DNA of 64,000 bases from Lachnospiraceae bacterium (GTDB taxonomy: Bacteria; Bacillota; Clostridia; Lachnospirales; Lachnospiraceae), in contig JAFZQH010000018.1 of the NCBI GenBank assembly GCA_017550165.1, positions 23,875 to 87,874 on the forward strand, given 5' to 3'. The notes under the pieces were generated by a model, which had not been told where the DNA came from, did not search any database, and was given only the letters and a program-made list of their open reading frames with translations. Position numbers and translations under genes: made by a program. Shown piece by piece: positions 50,983 to 59,947 of this stretch (positions are counted from its first letter, which is position 1; every line of letters starts with the position of its first letter).

Positions 50983-53900
50983 TTAATATCCCAAATAACT
51001 CAAATCCAAATCCACATTACCGCTTACTCCCTTAATGGAGCCCTGACTGGAATACTGCCACAAATCATAACGGGTAGCCGTATATGTGGGTGCGGAAGAA
51101 TACTGTGCAAGCCAGATGCTGTAGCTCGTAAGCTCGCTTGTATTAATCTTGTTGGTAAGCCAGTTTTTGTTGGCGTAAATGCCTGCCTTGTATCCGCTGT
51201 TGGTAATGGTCTTACAGAAGGCCTTTACAATTGCAGTTCTGGCTTCTTTGGATAAACCATTTGCACGCGCGTTGCCGGAACCGCTTTCCACGTCTATGAA
51301 GATAGGATAAGAAATCTTATATCCTTCCACCATGGAAAGGCACATGGAAGCTTCTTCAACCGCTTCAGCCTCTGAAATCGCCTGGCTAAAGAAATATACG
51401 CCAACCTTAATGCCTGCGCTCTGAGCATTCTTGATATTGGAAGCAAATTTATTATCTTCCACAAGACCGCCCAGTGTAGTTCCTCTGTATCCGCAACGAA
51501 TAATAGCATAGGATACGCCGGACTTAGCAACCTGATTCCAATCGATTGTTCCGTTCCAAGTAGAAACGTCAATACCGAAGAGTCCTGTGCCGCCCTTAAG
51601 TACGCCGTTCGAGTCGAAAGAATACTTGGCCCCCAGAATAACCTGGTCGCCGGTAACCTTCTTTCCGTTGGCGTCAAAATAATATGTCTTTCCGTCAATT
51701 GTCCACCATCCGGTGTAAATATATGTTACATCAACAGGTGTGAACAAATCCGTTCCCGAATAGTAATCTGCATATGTTGCTTCAACATACTTCTTCGACG
51801 ACTTGTCATATACGTAAACCTGCTTGCCGTTATTGTCTACAAGTTTTGTAGTCTTGTCAGTTTTGGGGTTGGCAAGTACTACGATGGTAATGGTCTGTTT
51901 GATGTTCTTATCGTCATCACTTGTGCATGTAAGAGTCACTGTACCGGGCTTTAGTCCCGCAATTGTGGCTGTGGACTTTCTTTCTGCATCTCCGTCCTTG
52001 CCGGTAATCTCAGTCTTTTCAACCTTCATGACATTGACATCGCTTGATTCCCAGGTAACCTTACCGGTCTTGGCGCCTCTGACGGTGGCAACAATTGCAA
52101 ATTTGTCGCCGTCTACAAAAATGGCTTTCTTGGCTGTTCTGTCAAGTGTAATGGTAAGTCCGGAAGAAACGGTGACAGGTTGCCATGCACCTGTTGCCTT
52201 GGTACCGTCTTGAAATTCAACGGAGCATCTGATATTGGCCGTGCCGACTTTAAGAGCAGTGACCTTAACTGTTTCTTTGTCCGTATCCTCAAGTTTAACA
52301 AAGTCTTTGTCTTCTGCCTTAACTTCCCAAACATATTTGGTAACATCGGACTTGGGAGTCTTGGTAACTGTAACCTTAACGGTTCCGACTCTGTCCTTTT
52401 CACTGCTGAGAGTTAAAGCAGTGGTGCTGGCGGTGTAGGAAATCGCAACCTCTTCCTTGGACATCGTGCCGCCGCAGAACTTACATTTTCCGGTTCCGTC
52501 ATCCACACAGTTGCTTATGGGATTGTCCAAAGAATATGTATGATTACATGTCTTACAAGTTGCTTTGTGTTTATTGAAACTGTCAGGATCCTTTGTATAT
52601 GTAAATTCCGTACAGCTGCCCTCATCAATCTTGGGAGCATCGCAGTTGCTGTCTTTATAAAGACATTCCTGCCAGTGAGTCTTGGTAGCCTCATCACACT
52701 TCCATTCATAAGCATGTGCATGAGCAACCGGAAGTTTCTGACCGCATATGTCGCAGAATCCGGTTCCGCCGATATTGGTACAGTTACCGGTTTCTGTTTC
52801 GCCGCACTCCGTGCAGGTCCTCTTATGACTTTCCGGTCCGTCGGGAACCCATTCGCCCCATGTATGTGTATGAGGAGCAGGTTCGTCACCGGAAGTATCA
52901 GTCTGAGACAGTCTCTTAAACCTTCCGATGGATGCCTCGTTCTTTTCGGCAAGAGCCTTCATGGGATCCTTTATACTATCCTTTGAAATAGCCTTATATC
53001 CTTCGGAACTTGCAACCTTGGCACTGACCACGTACGCAACCGTGTCTTTAAGAGTCGATTCAACCTCTGTTTCTTTGGCTGCGGCATCTTCAGATACATC
53101 CACCTGACTGGATTTCTTAATTTCGTTCTTAACGTCAACCTTCTGATACTCAATCTGAGTCTTAACGGTAAGAGACTGGACGCTGGCGGATGAAAAATCA
53201 TACATGGAATCATAGCCGTTTAGCGGAATCAGTTTAACCTTGTAGATACCGCCCGCAAGATCGGTTTTATAAATAATACCGTCTTTATTGTCATCTTCCC
53301 ACTTTTCAGTCTTTCCGTCGGGAGACGTAACCTCCACGACAAAAGGTACATTTCCTATAAGCTTGCCTTTTGAATTGACAATCTTAATCTTTAAATCTTT
53401 AACGATGGAAGTAAGCGTAATATTTACGCCGGTAACACCGTTTTCCTGATCTGCTTCTTCGTAATCGTAGTTCTTCTGTGCTTCGTAAAGAGCATCAAGG
53501 CGAAGCCCTTCAGCCGAAGTTATGGCGGCGATATTCTCCTCGCCGATAATTCCGATGGCTGCAATCTCCGATCCTACGGACGAAAAGTCAACAGCCTTTT
53601 CTTTGGGCGCTTTCTTTGTAAAGTAGAATATGCCGAGAAAAGCGACCGCCAAAACTATGATAAGTGCTCCGAGCAAAAGAATAAGTCTGTTGCCGGCACC
53701 GTCGTCCGAATCATCATCGTCATCGGAACCGCCTTCATCATCAAAGTCAATCAAACCGGTATCATAAGAAGGCTCCTCAAGTTCATATTCGTCCTCAAGC
53801 ACCACTTCGCCGGTGGATTCACCCAAAGCTTCCTCGACATCGTATTTGTCATATACTACCGTATCACCTGGTTCGTTTACGACATAGTCGTAATTCTCAG

Positions 53901-54000
53901 GCTCAGTCGTCTCAAGGGCATCGTCCAGAAACACCTCGTTTCCATCCTCATCTACCAGTATGTAGACTTCGTCGTCCCTGATATTTTCATCATTACCCAT
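50983..54000 (-). CDS. Large membrane-anchored GH25 lysozyme-like protein with wall-binding and Ig-like domains
   Basis: The 1005-residue protein has a very acidic cytoplasmic N terminus of 100 residues, one membrane helix (about 105-127), a Cna-B-like domain (about 190-290), a His/Cys-rich region (about 385-520) with repeated CTECGE, CDICGQ, CKTCNH and CKFCGG knuckles, two BIG2-like Ig domains (about 530-700), cell-wall-binding repeats (GWWTIDGKTYYFDANGKK) and a C-terminal GH25 domain (about 805-1005). GH25 cleaves the MurNAc-GlcNAc bond; catalytic GIDVS, IDVES and VDLDLSY are intact. It opens the glycan operon, which suggests cutting peptidoglycan for polymer insertion or assembly. Confidence 0.9.
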   Translation of the reverse strand: MGNDENIRDDEVYILVDEDGNEVFLDDALETTEPENYDYVVNEPGDTVVYDKYDVEEALGESTGEVVLEDEYELEEPSYDTGLIDFDDEGGSDDDDDSDDGAGNRLILLLGALIIVLAVAFLGIFYFTKKAPKEKAVDFSSVGSEIAAIGIIGEENIAAITSAEGLRLDALYEAQKNYDYEEADQENGVTGVNITLTSIVKDLKIKIVNSKGKLIGNVPFVVEVTSPDGKTEKWEDDNKDGIIYKTDLAGGIYKVKLIPLNGYDSMYDFSSASVQSLTVKTQIEYQKVDVKNEIKKSSQVDVSEDAAAKETEVESTLKDTVAYVVSAKVASSEGYKAISKDSIKDPMKALAEKNEASIGRFKRLSQTDTSGDEPAPHTHTWGEWVPDGPESHKRTCTECGETETGNCTNIGGTGFCDICGQKLPVAHAHAYEWKCDEATKTHWQECLYKDSNCDAPKIDEGSCTEFTYTKDPDSFNKHKATCKTCNHTYSLDNPISNCVDDGTGKCKFCGGTMSKEEVAISYTASTTALTLSSEKDRVGTVKVTVTKTPKSDVTKYVWEVKAEDKDFVKLEDTDKETVKVTALKVGTANIRCSVEFQDGTKATGAWQPVTVSSGLTITLDRTAKKAIFVDGDKFAIVATVRGAKTGKVTWESSDVNVMKVEKTEITGKDGDAERKSTATIAGLKPGTVTLTCTSDDDKNIKQTITIVVLANPKTDKTTKLVDNNGKQVYVYDKSSKKYVEATYADYYSGTDLFTPVDVTYIYTGWWTIDGKTYYFDANGKKVTGDQVILGAKYSFDSNGVLKGGTGLFGIDVSTWNGTIDWNQVAKSGVSYAIIRCGYRGTTLGGLVEDNKFASNIKNAQSAGIKVGVYFFSQAISEAEAVEEASMCLSMVEGYKISYPIFIDVESGSGNARANGLSKEARTAIVKAFCKTITNSGYKAGIYANKNWLTNKINTSELTSYSIWLAQYSSAPTYTATRYDLWQYSSQGSIKGVSGNVDLDLSYLGY

Positions 54001-54088
54001 AACAGATCTCCTCTATGTTAAAATCCATTAATATCGGCATGGCACTTCGCTTTTGTGTGCGAAAAATGCACAGTCCTTTCAAGATACC

Positions 54089-54129
54089 ATAATCTATTAG
54101 ATTATAGCATTTTAAATCGCTATTTACAA
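54089..54129 (-). promoter_or_regulatory. Promoter of the GH25-rfb glycan operon with overlapping palindrome
   Basis: Minus-strand TTGTAA (54124-54129), a 17-base spacer and TATAAT (54101-54106) are present. A perfect 17-base palindrome ATAATCTA-T-TAGATTAT (54089-54105) covers the -10 and start site, an operator-like position. The leader is about 95 bases and contains a small TGTGC/GCACA hairpin. Confidence 0.65.
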
Positions 54130-54237
54130 ATTTTAAACCTTTCTTTTTTTTGAATTATTTCTTAATATCACACATTTCGGTAGAATTATTCCGATTGCGA
54201 TAGTACAATAGCATCATCCTTGAAAGGAGCATTATTA

Positions 54238-55200
54238 ATGGAACAGGAAAAGAAAAAACGAATCGGCATTGTAGCGATTCTCGGAATAGTCATTTTGGCC
54301 GTCGCCGCCTTTTGCATATACAGACTTATTGACTGGGATTCACGCTCGATAGACTTTAATACGGACGACATAGAAGAAGGTGAATTCGACTTCGAATATC
54401 AGGATATGTACGTATATCCCAGCGAGGAAGAATACCCCAATCACATTGTTGATGACAAAGAAGACATGCTTATCCTCGGAAACGTCTACGCAAGCAACTA
54501 TGGTAAAAAGAAATCCATAGTCAACATGCTTAAGAAGAATCTGGATGCCAATATCATCGACCTTTCGGTAGATAAGAGTATGGTAAGCTGTGAGGGGCCG
54601 ATTGTGGATGTCGGTCGCCAGAGTGCTTCTTTTTACCACATGGTAACCCAGTTAGGCAAAAAGAACTGCAAAGCAATTGAAGACAGCGACTGGTACGAAT
54701 TATTTGAAAGCGAAGACAGGTACAACGAATTCCTTAAAACATTCAAGACCGTCGACCTGAACAAGATAGACACAATAATGATTATGTACAATCTTTCTGA
54801 CTATTATGCGGGAAAAGCCGCACTAGCCATTACAGAAGACGATGTGCGCGGACTCCGCGGCTCTTATGAGCAGGGTCTTACATACCTTCGCGATAACTAT
54901 CCGCACATTAATATCATTATCGTTTCACCTTATCCTTCGGTATTTAAGGACGATAGCGGCAATCTGGTATACTCCTCCACAACAGATTACGGCCTGCTTA
55001 ATTCCTCGTACTATTACGAGAACGTTTATTTCGTAGCCACCAAGTACTGCACAAGTTTTGTGGACAATTACACTTACGGAATCACCGAAAGCAACATCAC
55101 CGAATACGTTGAAAGCACCCTTCTGACAGACAAGGGCATCGAGTATCTCGGTAATCACATAATTACCTTCCTTAAAAAGAAAGGTGCCACAAATTATTAG
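54238..55200 (+). CDS. Membrane-anchored SGNH-hydrolase-like protein with degenerate active site
   Basis: The 320-residue product has a short basic N terminus, one membrane helix (about 8-28), an acidic linker and an SGNH-like domain (about 75-320). The fold is suggested by LILGNVYASNYG at the block I position, VDLNKIDTIMIMYNLSDYY at block III, INIIIVSPYPSVF, and LLTDKGIEYLGNHI at the end. Compared with active relatives (GDS, GTND, DxxH) the nucleophile Ser, the catalytic Asp and His appear absent. ATG 54238 follows AAGGAG. It is divergent from the glycan operon and ends in a shared terminator. An alternative is a distinct, unrecognised fold. Confidence 0.6.
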   Translation: MEQEKKKRIGIVAILGIVILAVAAFCIYRLIDWDSRSIDFNTDDIEEGEFDFEYQDMYVYPSEEEYPNHIVDDKEDMLILGNVYASNYGKKKSIVNMLKKNLDANIIDLSVDKSMVSCEGPIVDVGRQSASFYHMVTQLGKKNCKAIEDSDWYELFESEDRYNEFLKTFKTVDLNKIDTIMIMYNLSDYYAGKAALAITEDDVRGLRGSYEQGLTYLRDNYPHINIIIVSPYPSVFKDDSGNLVYSSTTDYGLLNSSYYYENVYFVATKYCTSFVDNYTYGITESNITEYVESTLLTDKGIEYLGNHIITFLKKKGATNY

Positions 55201-55223
55201 AACTTAATGTATAATCTAAAAAG

Positions 55224-55257
55224 AAACAGACCGTTTCCAAAGGGATTCGGTCTGTTT
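55224..55257. terminator. Bidirectional terminator between convergent genes
   Basis: AAACAGACCG (55224-55233) pairs with CGGTCTGTTT (55248-55257), with T and A runs on the two sides. It serves the SGNH-like gene (+) and, less clearly, the APH-like gene (-), whose stop touches it. Confidence 0.88.
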
Positions 55258-56244
55258 TTAATTCCAGAGGTTTTTCTCCATAACCTCAAAAGCCGTATCG
55301 TACATATCACGGGCATCCACGGTATTTCTGATGTAGTTGGGCTCGTCGGGCTCGTAGCGGACGTATTTTTCCACTTCTTCGATAAGCGCAAGGTATGCTA
55401 CGGCAACAGCGTATCGCACACATTCCTCTGGGCCGGCGGTGATGGGCTCTTTGGCATATTTGTTATAAATCTCTATTTCGTGAAGTTTCTCGGTGAGAGG
55501 AGCCTTCTGACCCTTTCCGAGGGTAATAAAGTCGGCTACCGGGTCGCCCCAGAAGCTTCTTTCGGGATCTATCCAGATAAGAGTACCATCGTTGTATAAA
55601 ACGTTGCTGTCCCAAAGGTCGAAGTTAACCATTCGGCACGGAGCTTTTTTGAGGATTTCTTTGTGCTTCTCAATAAAGCCTAAGAACTTTTCCCCGTCAG
55701 GCGTCTCGTGACCAAACTTTTTGCAGTCCGCCACAAGATTCGAAGCCATGTTGTAAATCGCCTCATACCAGTTATCGTACTCACGCACCTGGATGTAGCC
55801 GTATTTGTCATTGGGAATGGCATGTATCTGTGCCAGCATGGCTATCTTCTTTTCCTGAATTGATTCGTTCAGAGCTTCGTCGGTGTTTACCTTCCAAAGC
55901 GGTTCGCCATACATCATTTCCATGATAAAACAGTCAGACCCTACGGTATCCCGTGAAAAGTCTTCGTAATAAATCTTCGGCACGCAGATACTCGTCTTTT
56001 CTGACATCTGCTTATACCAGAACACTTCCGCCTTCATCATATTGTGCTCGTGATTTACCACGGTCGCATCGTTGGGCGGAGCAATCTTAAGAACATAGTC
56101 CGCATCCTTTACACGAACCTTAAAAGCCGCATTAAACTCACCGTCTCCGAGAGGCTCAATGTCCGTTGCTTCTCCGATGCCGACTTTCAAAAACTCACGT
56201 CTTATTTCTTCTTCCGTTGCATTATACTTTGTTTTGCTTTTCAT
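55258..56244 (-). CDS. APH/choline kinase family phosphotransferase
   Basis: The 328-residue cytoplasmic protein has a kinase fold: ATP-binding YVLKIAPP, catalytic loop NFDLWDSNVL (equivalent to HGDLHxxN, with Asn-Phe in place of His-Gly), and metal-binding IDPERSFWGDP. This belongs to the aminoglycoside phosphotransferase/choline kinase family, which covers antibiotics, choline, sugars and homoserine; the substrate is unknown and drug resistance should not be assumed. ATG 56244 is chosen because the upstream 24 residues have no homology. No neighbour indicates a pathway. Confidence 0.8.
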   Translation of the reverse strand: MKSKTKYNATEEEIRREFLKVGIGEATDIEPLGDGEFNAAFKVRVKDADYVLKIAPPNDATVVNHEHNMMKAEVFWYKQMSEKTSICVPKIYYEDFSRDTVGSDCFIMEMMYGEPLWKVNTDEALNESIQEKKIAMLAQIHAIPNDKYGYIQVREYDNWYEAIYNMASNLVADCKKFGHETPDGEKFLGFIEKHKEILKKAPCRMVNFDLWDSNVLYNDGTLIWIDPERSFWGDPVADFITLGKGQKAPLTEKLHEIEIYNKYAKEPITAGPEECVRYAVAVAYLALIEEVEKYVRYEPDEPNYIRNTVDARDMYDTAFEVMEKNLWN

Positions 56245-56302
56245 ACGTCCCCCAGTAAAGCTTTTCGTACACCCATTATACTCCGCATTTACAAAGTAAA
56301 AC

Positions 56303-56332
56303 AGACAGTTTCGCAAAAGAAACCGCCTGTCT
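56303..56332 (-). terminator. Terminator of the sugar ABC transporter operon
   Basis: AGACAG..GTTTC (minus strand) pairs with GAAACTGTCT across a six-base loop, with an internal GCG bulge, followed by TTTTAC. It is 37 bases past the last gene. Confidence 0.7.
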
Positions 56333-56368
56333 TACAAAGCTTTATATCAGTTACCTTCTCAATCTGTA

Positions 56369-57337
56369 TCATTTTATTACCGACAAACTCTGTCTGTCCG
56401 CGAATATCGCCACAAAAATCAGGAAAATAATCCCCTGGATCAGCTGCATGGTCTGAGTGGAAAGTCCCATCATGATAAGTCCGTTGTTGAGGACTATATA
56501 AAGAAGGGAACCCACGATAATATTCTCAAATCTTACCTTTGCACCGCCGGAAATAGGCATGCCGCCGAGTACCAGTGCAATAAGAATCTGAGTCTCAAGC
56601 TGGTTGCCTACGTTGGCTGTCGCAGAACCGTTTTTAACTATGTTCACAAATGCGGCAAGACCTGTAATGGCGCCCGCCAGAACATAAATTAAAAACTTCA
56701 TCTTATCGGTCTTAACGCCCGCAAACTTCGTGGCTTTTTCGCCTGCACCGATTGCTTTTAAGTGAATACCGAACTTTGTAAATCTGAATACTATAAAGCT
56801 GATTATCAGCACCGTCAGGGTTATACCGAGCTTAACCTTCGTAGTATCGTAATCATAAACCTTCATGCTGGCAGCCACCGGGGAATTGGAAGCCATGTAC
56901 TTAATAAATCCCCTGAAAAGGAACATGGTACATATGGTAACGATGAAGGACTTTATTTTACGGTTTACGTAGAAATATCCGTTAAATGCACCGATTGCGG
57001 CTCCGGCCACAATACCGCCTATTACCGCCAGAATCATGTTCACGCCCGACAGTTTGCACACCACTATGGATGCAATTCCCAGAATGGAGCCCTGAGAAAA
57101 GTCCAGACCGCCCATGCTCATGATAAAGAAAACACCCACCGCCGAAATCAGCACCACATAAACCTGATTCAGAATCAATTTCCTGCTGGTCCACATGTTT
57201 CCTTTGGTCAGAATATTGAAAACTATGTATACCGCAATCAGGCCTATGATGGGAAGAAGCGAACGGACCATATTTATCGCTGACTGTCTTTTAAGTTCTC
57301 TGTCTGCAGAGACTTCTTTTACTTTAGCACTTGTCAT
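56369..57337 (-). CDS. CUT2 sugar ABC transporter permease (second)
   Basis: This is an RbsC/AraH-type permease with eight to ten membrane helices in 322 residues. Family marks are SMGGLDFSQGSILGIASIV near the front and GTVLGG-like ALVLGGMPISGGAK towards the end. It differs clearly from the other permease of this operon (58861-59832), so the channel is probably a heterodimer, as in YtfT/YjfF systems. It is the last gene of the operon, 12 bases after the ATPase. Confidence 0.88.
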   Translation of the reverse strand: MTSAKVKEVSADRELKRQSAINMVRSLLPIIGLIAVYIVFNILTKGNMWTSRKLILNQVYVVLISAVGVFFIMSMGGLDFSQGSILGIASIVVCKLSGVNMILAVIGGIVAGAAIGAFNGYFYVNRKIKSFIVTICTMFLFRGFIKYMASNSPVAASMKVYDYDTTKVKLGITLTVLIISFIVFRFTKFGIHLKAIGAGEKATKFAGVKTDKMKFLIYVLAGAITGLAAFVNIVKNGSATANVGNQLETQILIALVLGGMPISGGAKVRFENIIVGSLLYIVLNNGLIMMGLSTQTMQLIQGIIFLIFVAIFADRQSLSVIK

Positions 57338-57349
57338 GACCGCACCCCC

Positions 57350-58849
57350 TTATACCATCTTTTCGATGAGAACGTTCTCATCCATATCTTTGTCGCGCTT
57401 AAGCTCACCATTTATCACACCGTCTTTCATGATAATGATACGGTCGCACATACCGATTAGTTCCATGAGCTCTTCGGATATCATGATGATGGACTTGCCT
57501 TCTTTGCGCATCTTATCCATCAGATGGTAGATATCCTGCTTAACCTTTACGTCGATTCCTCGGGTAGGGCTGTCAAGCACCAGAATGTCTGAGTCCTTGC
57601 CTATCCAGCGCGCCAGCACCACCTTCTGCTTGTTACCGCCCGAAAGATTCGATACGAACTGGTCCACACTCTGCATCTTTGTAGACATGGTCTCCGCAAA
57701 GGTATTGGCAAACTTCTTAAGCTTCCTGTCGCTTAACAGATTCAGTTTATTTGACAATTTGTCCAAAGAAGGCAGGCAGATATTGTCTCTGATACTCTGG
57801 TTCATAACCAGCGACTCATTGTCTCTGTCCTTTGATGTATAAGCGATGCTGTGGGCAATTGCCGTGGGAATATCATTGATCTTCGTTCCGTCAGCCAGTT
57901 CCACGGTACCTTCTCTGTCAAAAGAAGCCCCGAAGCAGGCCTTGCCTATCTCATGCATTCCCGACTCCGAAAGTCCTCCGAAGCCCAGGATTTCGCCCTT
58001 GTGAAGTTCAAAACTTACATTGGAAATAAGTCCGGGCACAGTCACATTCTTAACCCACATAACGACTTCATTCGAAACCGTCTCACCGTAATCTGCACGA
58101 TAATACTCGCCTGACACTTCACGGCCTACCATCAGCTTCTTTAAGCCGTCTTCATCTGTCTCTGAACTCTTAACCGTATCGATATACACACCGTCTCTTA
58201 ACACCGTAATGGTATCGGAAAGGCGCAGCACTTCGGGTAAATCGTGAGAAATAAAGATGACCGTATTGCCCTCACTCTTTATCCTCTTCATATGCTTATA
58301 AAGCTCTTCACGTCCTTCACCCGAAAGCGCCGTGGTGGTCTCGTCTATTACCAGAATCTTCGGATTGAAATATGTGGCCTTCACTATCTCAACCAGTTTT
58401 CTGTCTTCGAAATTGTAATTTTCAATCATGTCGCCGGGCTTAATACGGTCAAATCCGTACTGCTTTAACAGTTCGCCGGCTCTTTTGTTCATGGCCGCCG
58501 TGTTCTTTATGCCAAACTTCACAAATTCCTGCTCATGGCCTAAGAAAATGTTCTCGGCTACCGTAAGCCCGTCCAGAGTTCCAAGTTCCTGCACGATAAT
58601 GGAAATGCCTTCGTTATTAGCTTCCACCTGGTTGGCCGGATTAACTTCTTTGCCGTCTAGAATAAAGGTACCGCTGTCCTTTTGATAAATGCCCGCAAGG
58701 GAGTTTGTAAGCGTGGATTTGCCGGAACCGTTCTCGCCTATGAGCGCGTGAATCTCGCCTTTGTTAATGTTAAAAGAAACATCTTTCAAAGCCTTTGTGA
58801 TTCCGAAATGTTTACTTACGTCTTTAACCTGTAATCTTATCTCACTCAT
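57350..58849 (-). CDS. CUT2 sugar ABC transporter ATPase with two nucleotide-binding domains
   Basis: The 499-residue protein is a fused pair of ABC domains (RbsA/MglA type). The first domain has Walker A GENGSGKSTLTN, Walker B ILVIDETTTAL and FISHD; its signature region reads FEDRKLVEIVKA rather than LSGGQ. The second has LSGGNKQKVVLARW and LVLDSPTRGIDV but lacks a normal Walker A. This asymmetry is normal for the family. It energises uptake of a monosaccharide through the two permeases. Confidence 0.92.
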   Translation of the reverse strand: MSEIRLQVKDVSKHFGITKALKDVSFNINKGEIHALIGENGSGKSTLTNSLAGIYQKDSGTFILDGKEVNPANQVEANNEGISIIVQELGTLDGLTVAENIFLGHEQEFVKFGIKNTAAMNKRAGELLKQYGFDRIKPGDMIENYNFEDRKLVEIVKATYFNPKILVIDETTTALSGEGREELYKHMKRIKSEGNTVIFISHDLPEVLRLSDTITVLRDGVYIDTVKSSETDEDGLKKLMVGREVSGEYYRADYGETVSNEVVMWVKNVTVPGLISNVSFELHKGEILGFGGLSESGMHEIGKACFGASFDREGTVELADGTKINDIPTAIAHSIAYTSKDRDNESLVMNQSIRDNICLPSLDKLSNKLNLLSDRKLKKFANTFAETMSTKMQSVDQFVSNLSGGNKQKVVLARWIGKDSDILVLDSPTRGIDVKVKQDIYHLMDKMRKEGKSIIMISEELMELIGMCDRIIIMKDGVINGELKRDKDMDENVLIEKMV

Positions 58850-58860
58850 GTCACGCCCTC

Positions 58861-59832
58861 CTACTTAACAATCTCGCCCTTGGCGACTTTGGTGGTAAGC
58901 ATAACGATGATAAGAAGCGCAAAACCTGTGATAACATCCTGAATGGCCGTGGGCGCACCGAGAGCGATGAAGCCAAAGAAAATGATGTTAATCACAAACT
59001 CACCGATGATAATTGCCGGAATCGGCATGCCGTATTTTTTGAACGCAAGTCCAAAGAAACAGCCCATGGTGGGTACAAAGTTTCTGCTCATGGATGCCAT
59101 ACCGGTAACGGCCACCATGGAAGAACCGTAGCTGATGGTAAGAACAGCCATGATTCCAAGGAACGCACCGCTTATGACAAAAGCAAGTATCTTATATCCG
59201 TTTACCTTAATACCCATGTTCTTTGCCACAAACTCGTTGCTGCCGATTGCATAGGTATAAGTGCCTATTTTCGTGTAATTAAGTAACAAATATGCGATTG
59301 CAAATGCGATAACCGCTAAGATTAGGTTGCCGGGCATCTGTCCGAAAGCCCTTAAGTTCGAAGGAAGCGTCTGTTCCACGCCGCCTGCGATGTAGTTGGC
59401 AACCGACTCATAAATTAGTGCAAGACCCGTCGTAACTATCATGGACGGAATTCTCAGTTTAACATAGAAAGAGCCGTTTAACAGTCCTACCAGTGCTCCG
59501 GTAAGGATTGCTCCGACTATAAGGCCGAAATAGCCCAGATGGAAACGGGTCGCAAAAACACAGCCCACTATTGCGGAAAGCATAATGTTTGCGCCGATGG
59601 AAAAGTCGAACATTCCCATGACCATGACAAAATAAAAACCCACCGCACCTACTGCGGCAAGAAGTGATGCTTCAAAATAGCTGAGCATGTTCTTTGGCGA
59701 ACCGAAATTGTCGGGAGTTATTATTTTAAATATTCCCCAGGAAACCACCACCATCAGTATCAGCATCAGGTAGCCTTTGGTTTTCGCGGACAGCTTCTTT
59801 CCCGCTGTTTCTTTTGATGCCTTCATAACCAT
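58861..59832 (-). CDS. CUT2 sugar ABC transporter permease (first)
   Basis: The 323-residue protein is an RbsC-type permease with a basic cytoplasmic N terminus (KETAGKKLSAKTKGY), about nine helices, VMGMFDFSIGANIMLSAIVG and the coupling-loop region YGSSMVAVTGMASMSRNF. It lies 115 bases after the binding-protein gene, separated by a hairpin, and 11 bases before the ATPase gene. Confidence 0.88.
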   Translation of the reverse strand: MVMKASKETAGKKLSAKTKGYLMLILMVVVSWGIFKIITPDNFGSPKNMLSYFEASLLAAVGAVGFYFVMVMGMFDFSIGANIMLSAIVGCVFATRFHLGYFGLIVGAILTGALVGLLNGSFYVKLRIPSMIVTTGLALIYESVANYIAGGVEQTLPSNLRAFGQMPGNLILAVIAFAIAYLLLNYTKIGTYTYAIGSNEFVAKNMGIKVNGYKILAFVISGAFLGIMAVLTISYGSSMVAVTGMASMSRNFVPTMGCFFGLAFKKYGMPIPAIIIGEFVINIIFFGFIALGAPTAIQDVITGFALLIIVMLTTKVAKGEIVK

Positions 59833-59878
59833 TCACCTCTTAAGACTTGTATGCATACAAGACCTTGTTGTAACTAAA

Positions 59879-59905
59879 GGCCGGTACCGCCGTGCGATAC
59901 CGGCC
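59879..59905 (-). terminator. Intercistronic hairpin after the sugar-binding protein gene
   Basis: A perfect eight-base stem GGCCGGTA (59879-59886 with 59898-59905) is followed only by TTTAG. A weak terminator or RNA stabiliser here would let the binding protein be made in excess over the membrane parts, as in many ABC operons. Confidence 0.65.
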
Positions 59906-59947
59906 TCAGCTGAAAATATGGATTGCCTTTGGCAAGTTTATCCTTTG

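Noticed and set aside
55258..56244. Aminoglycoside resistance gene
   Set aside because: The family resemblance is to the broad APH/choline kinase fold; the catalytic loop NFDLWDSN and the lack of resistance-gene context do not support a drug substrate.
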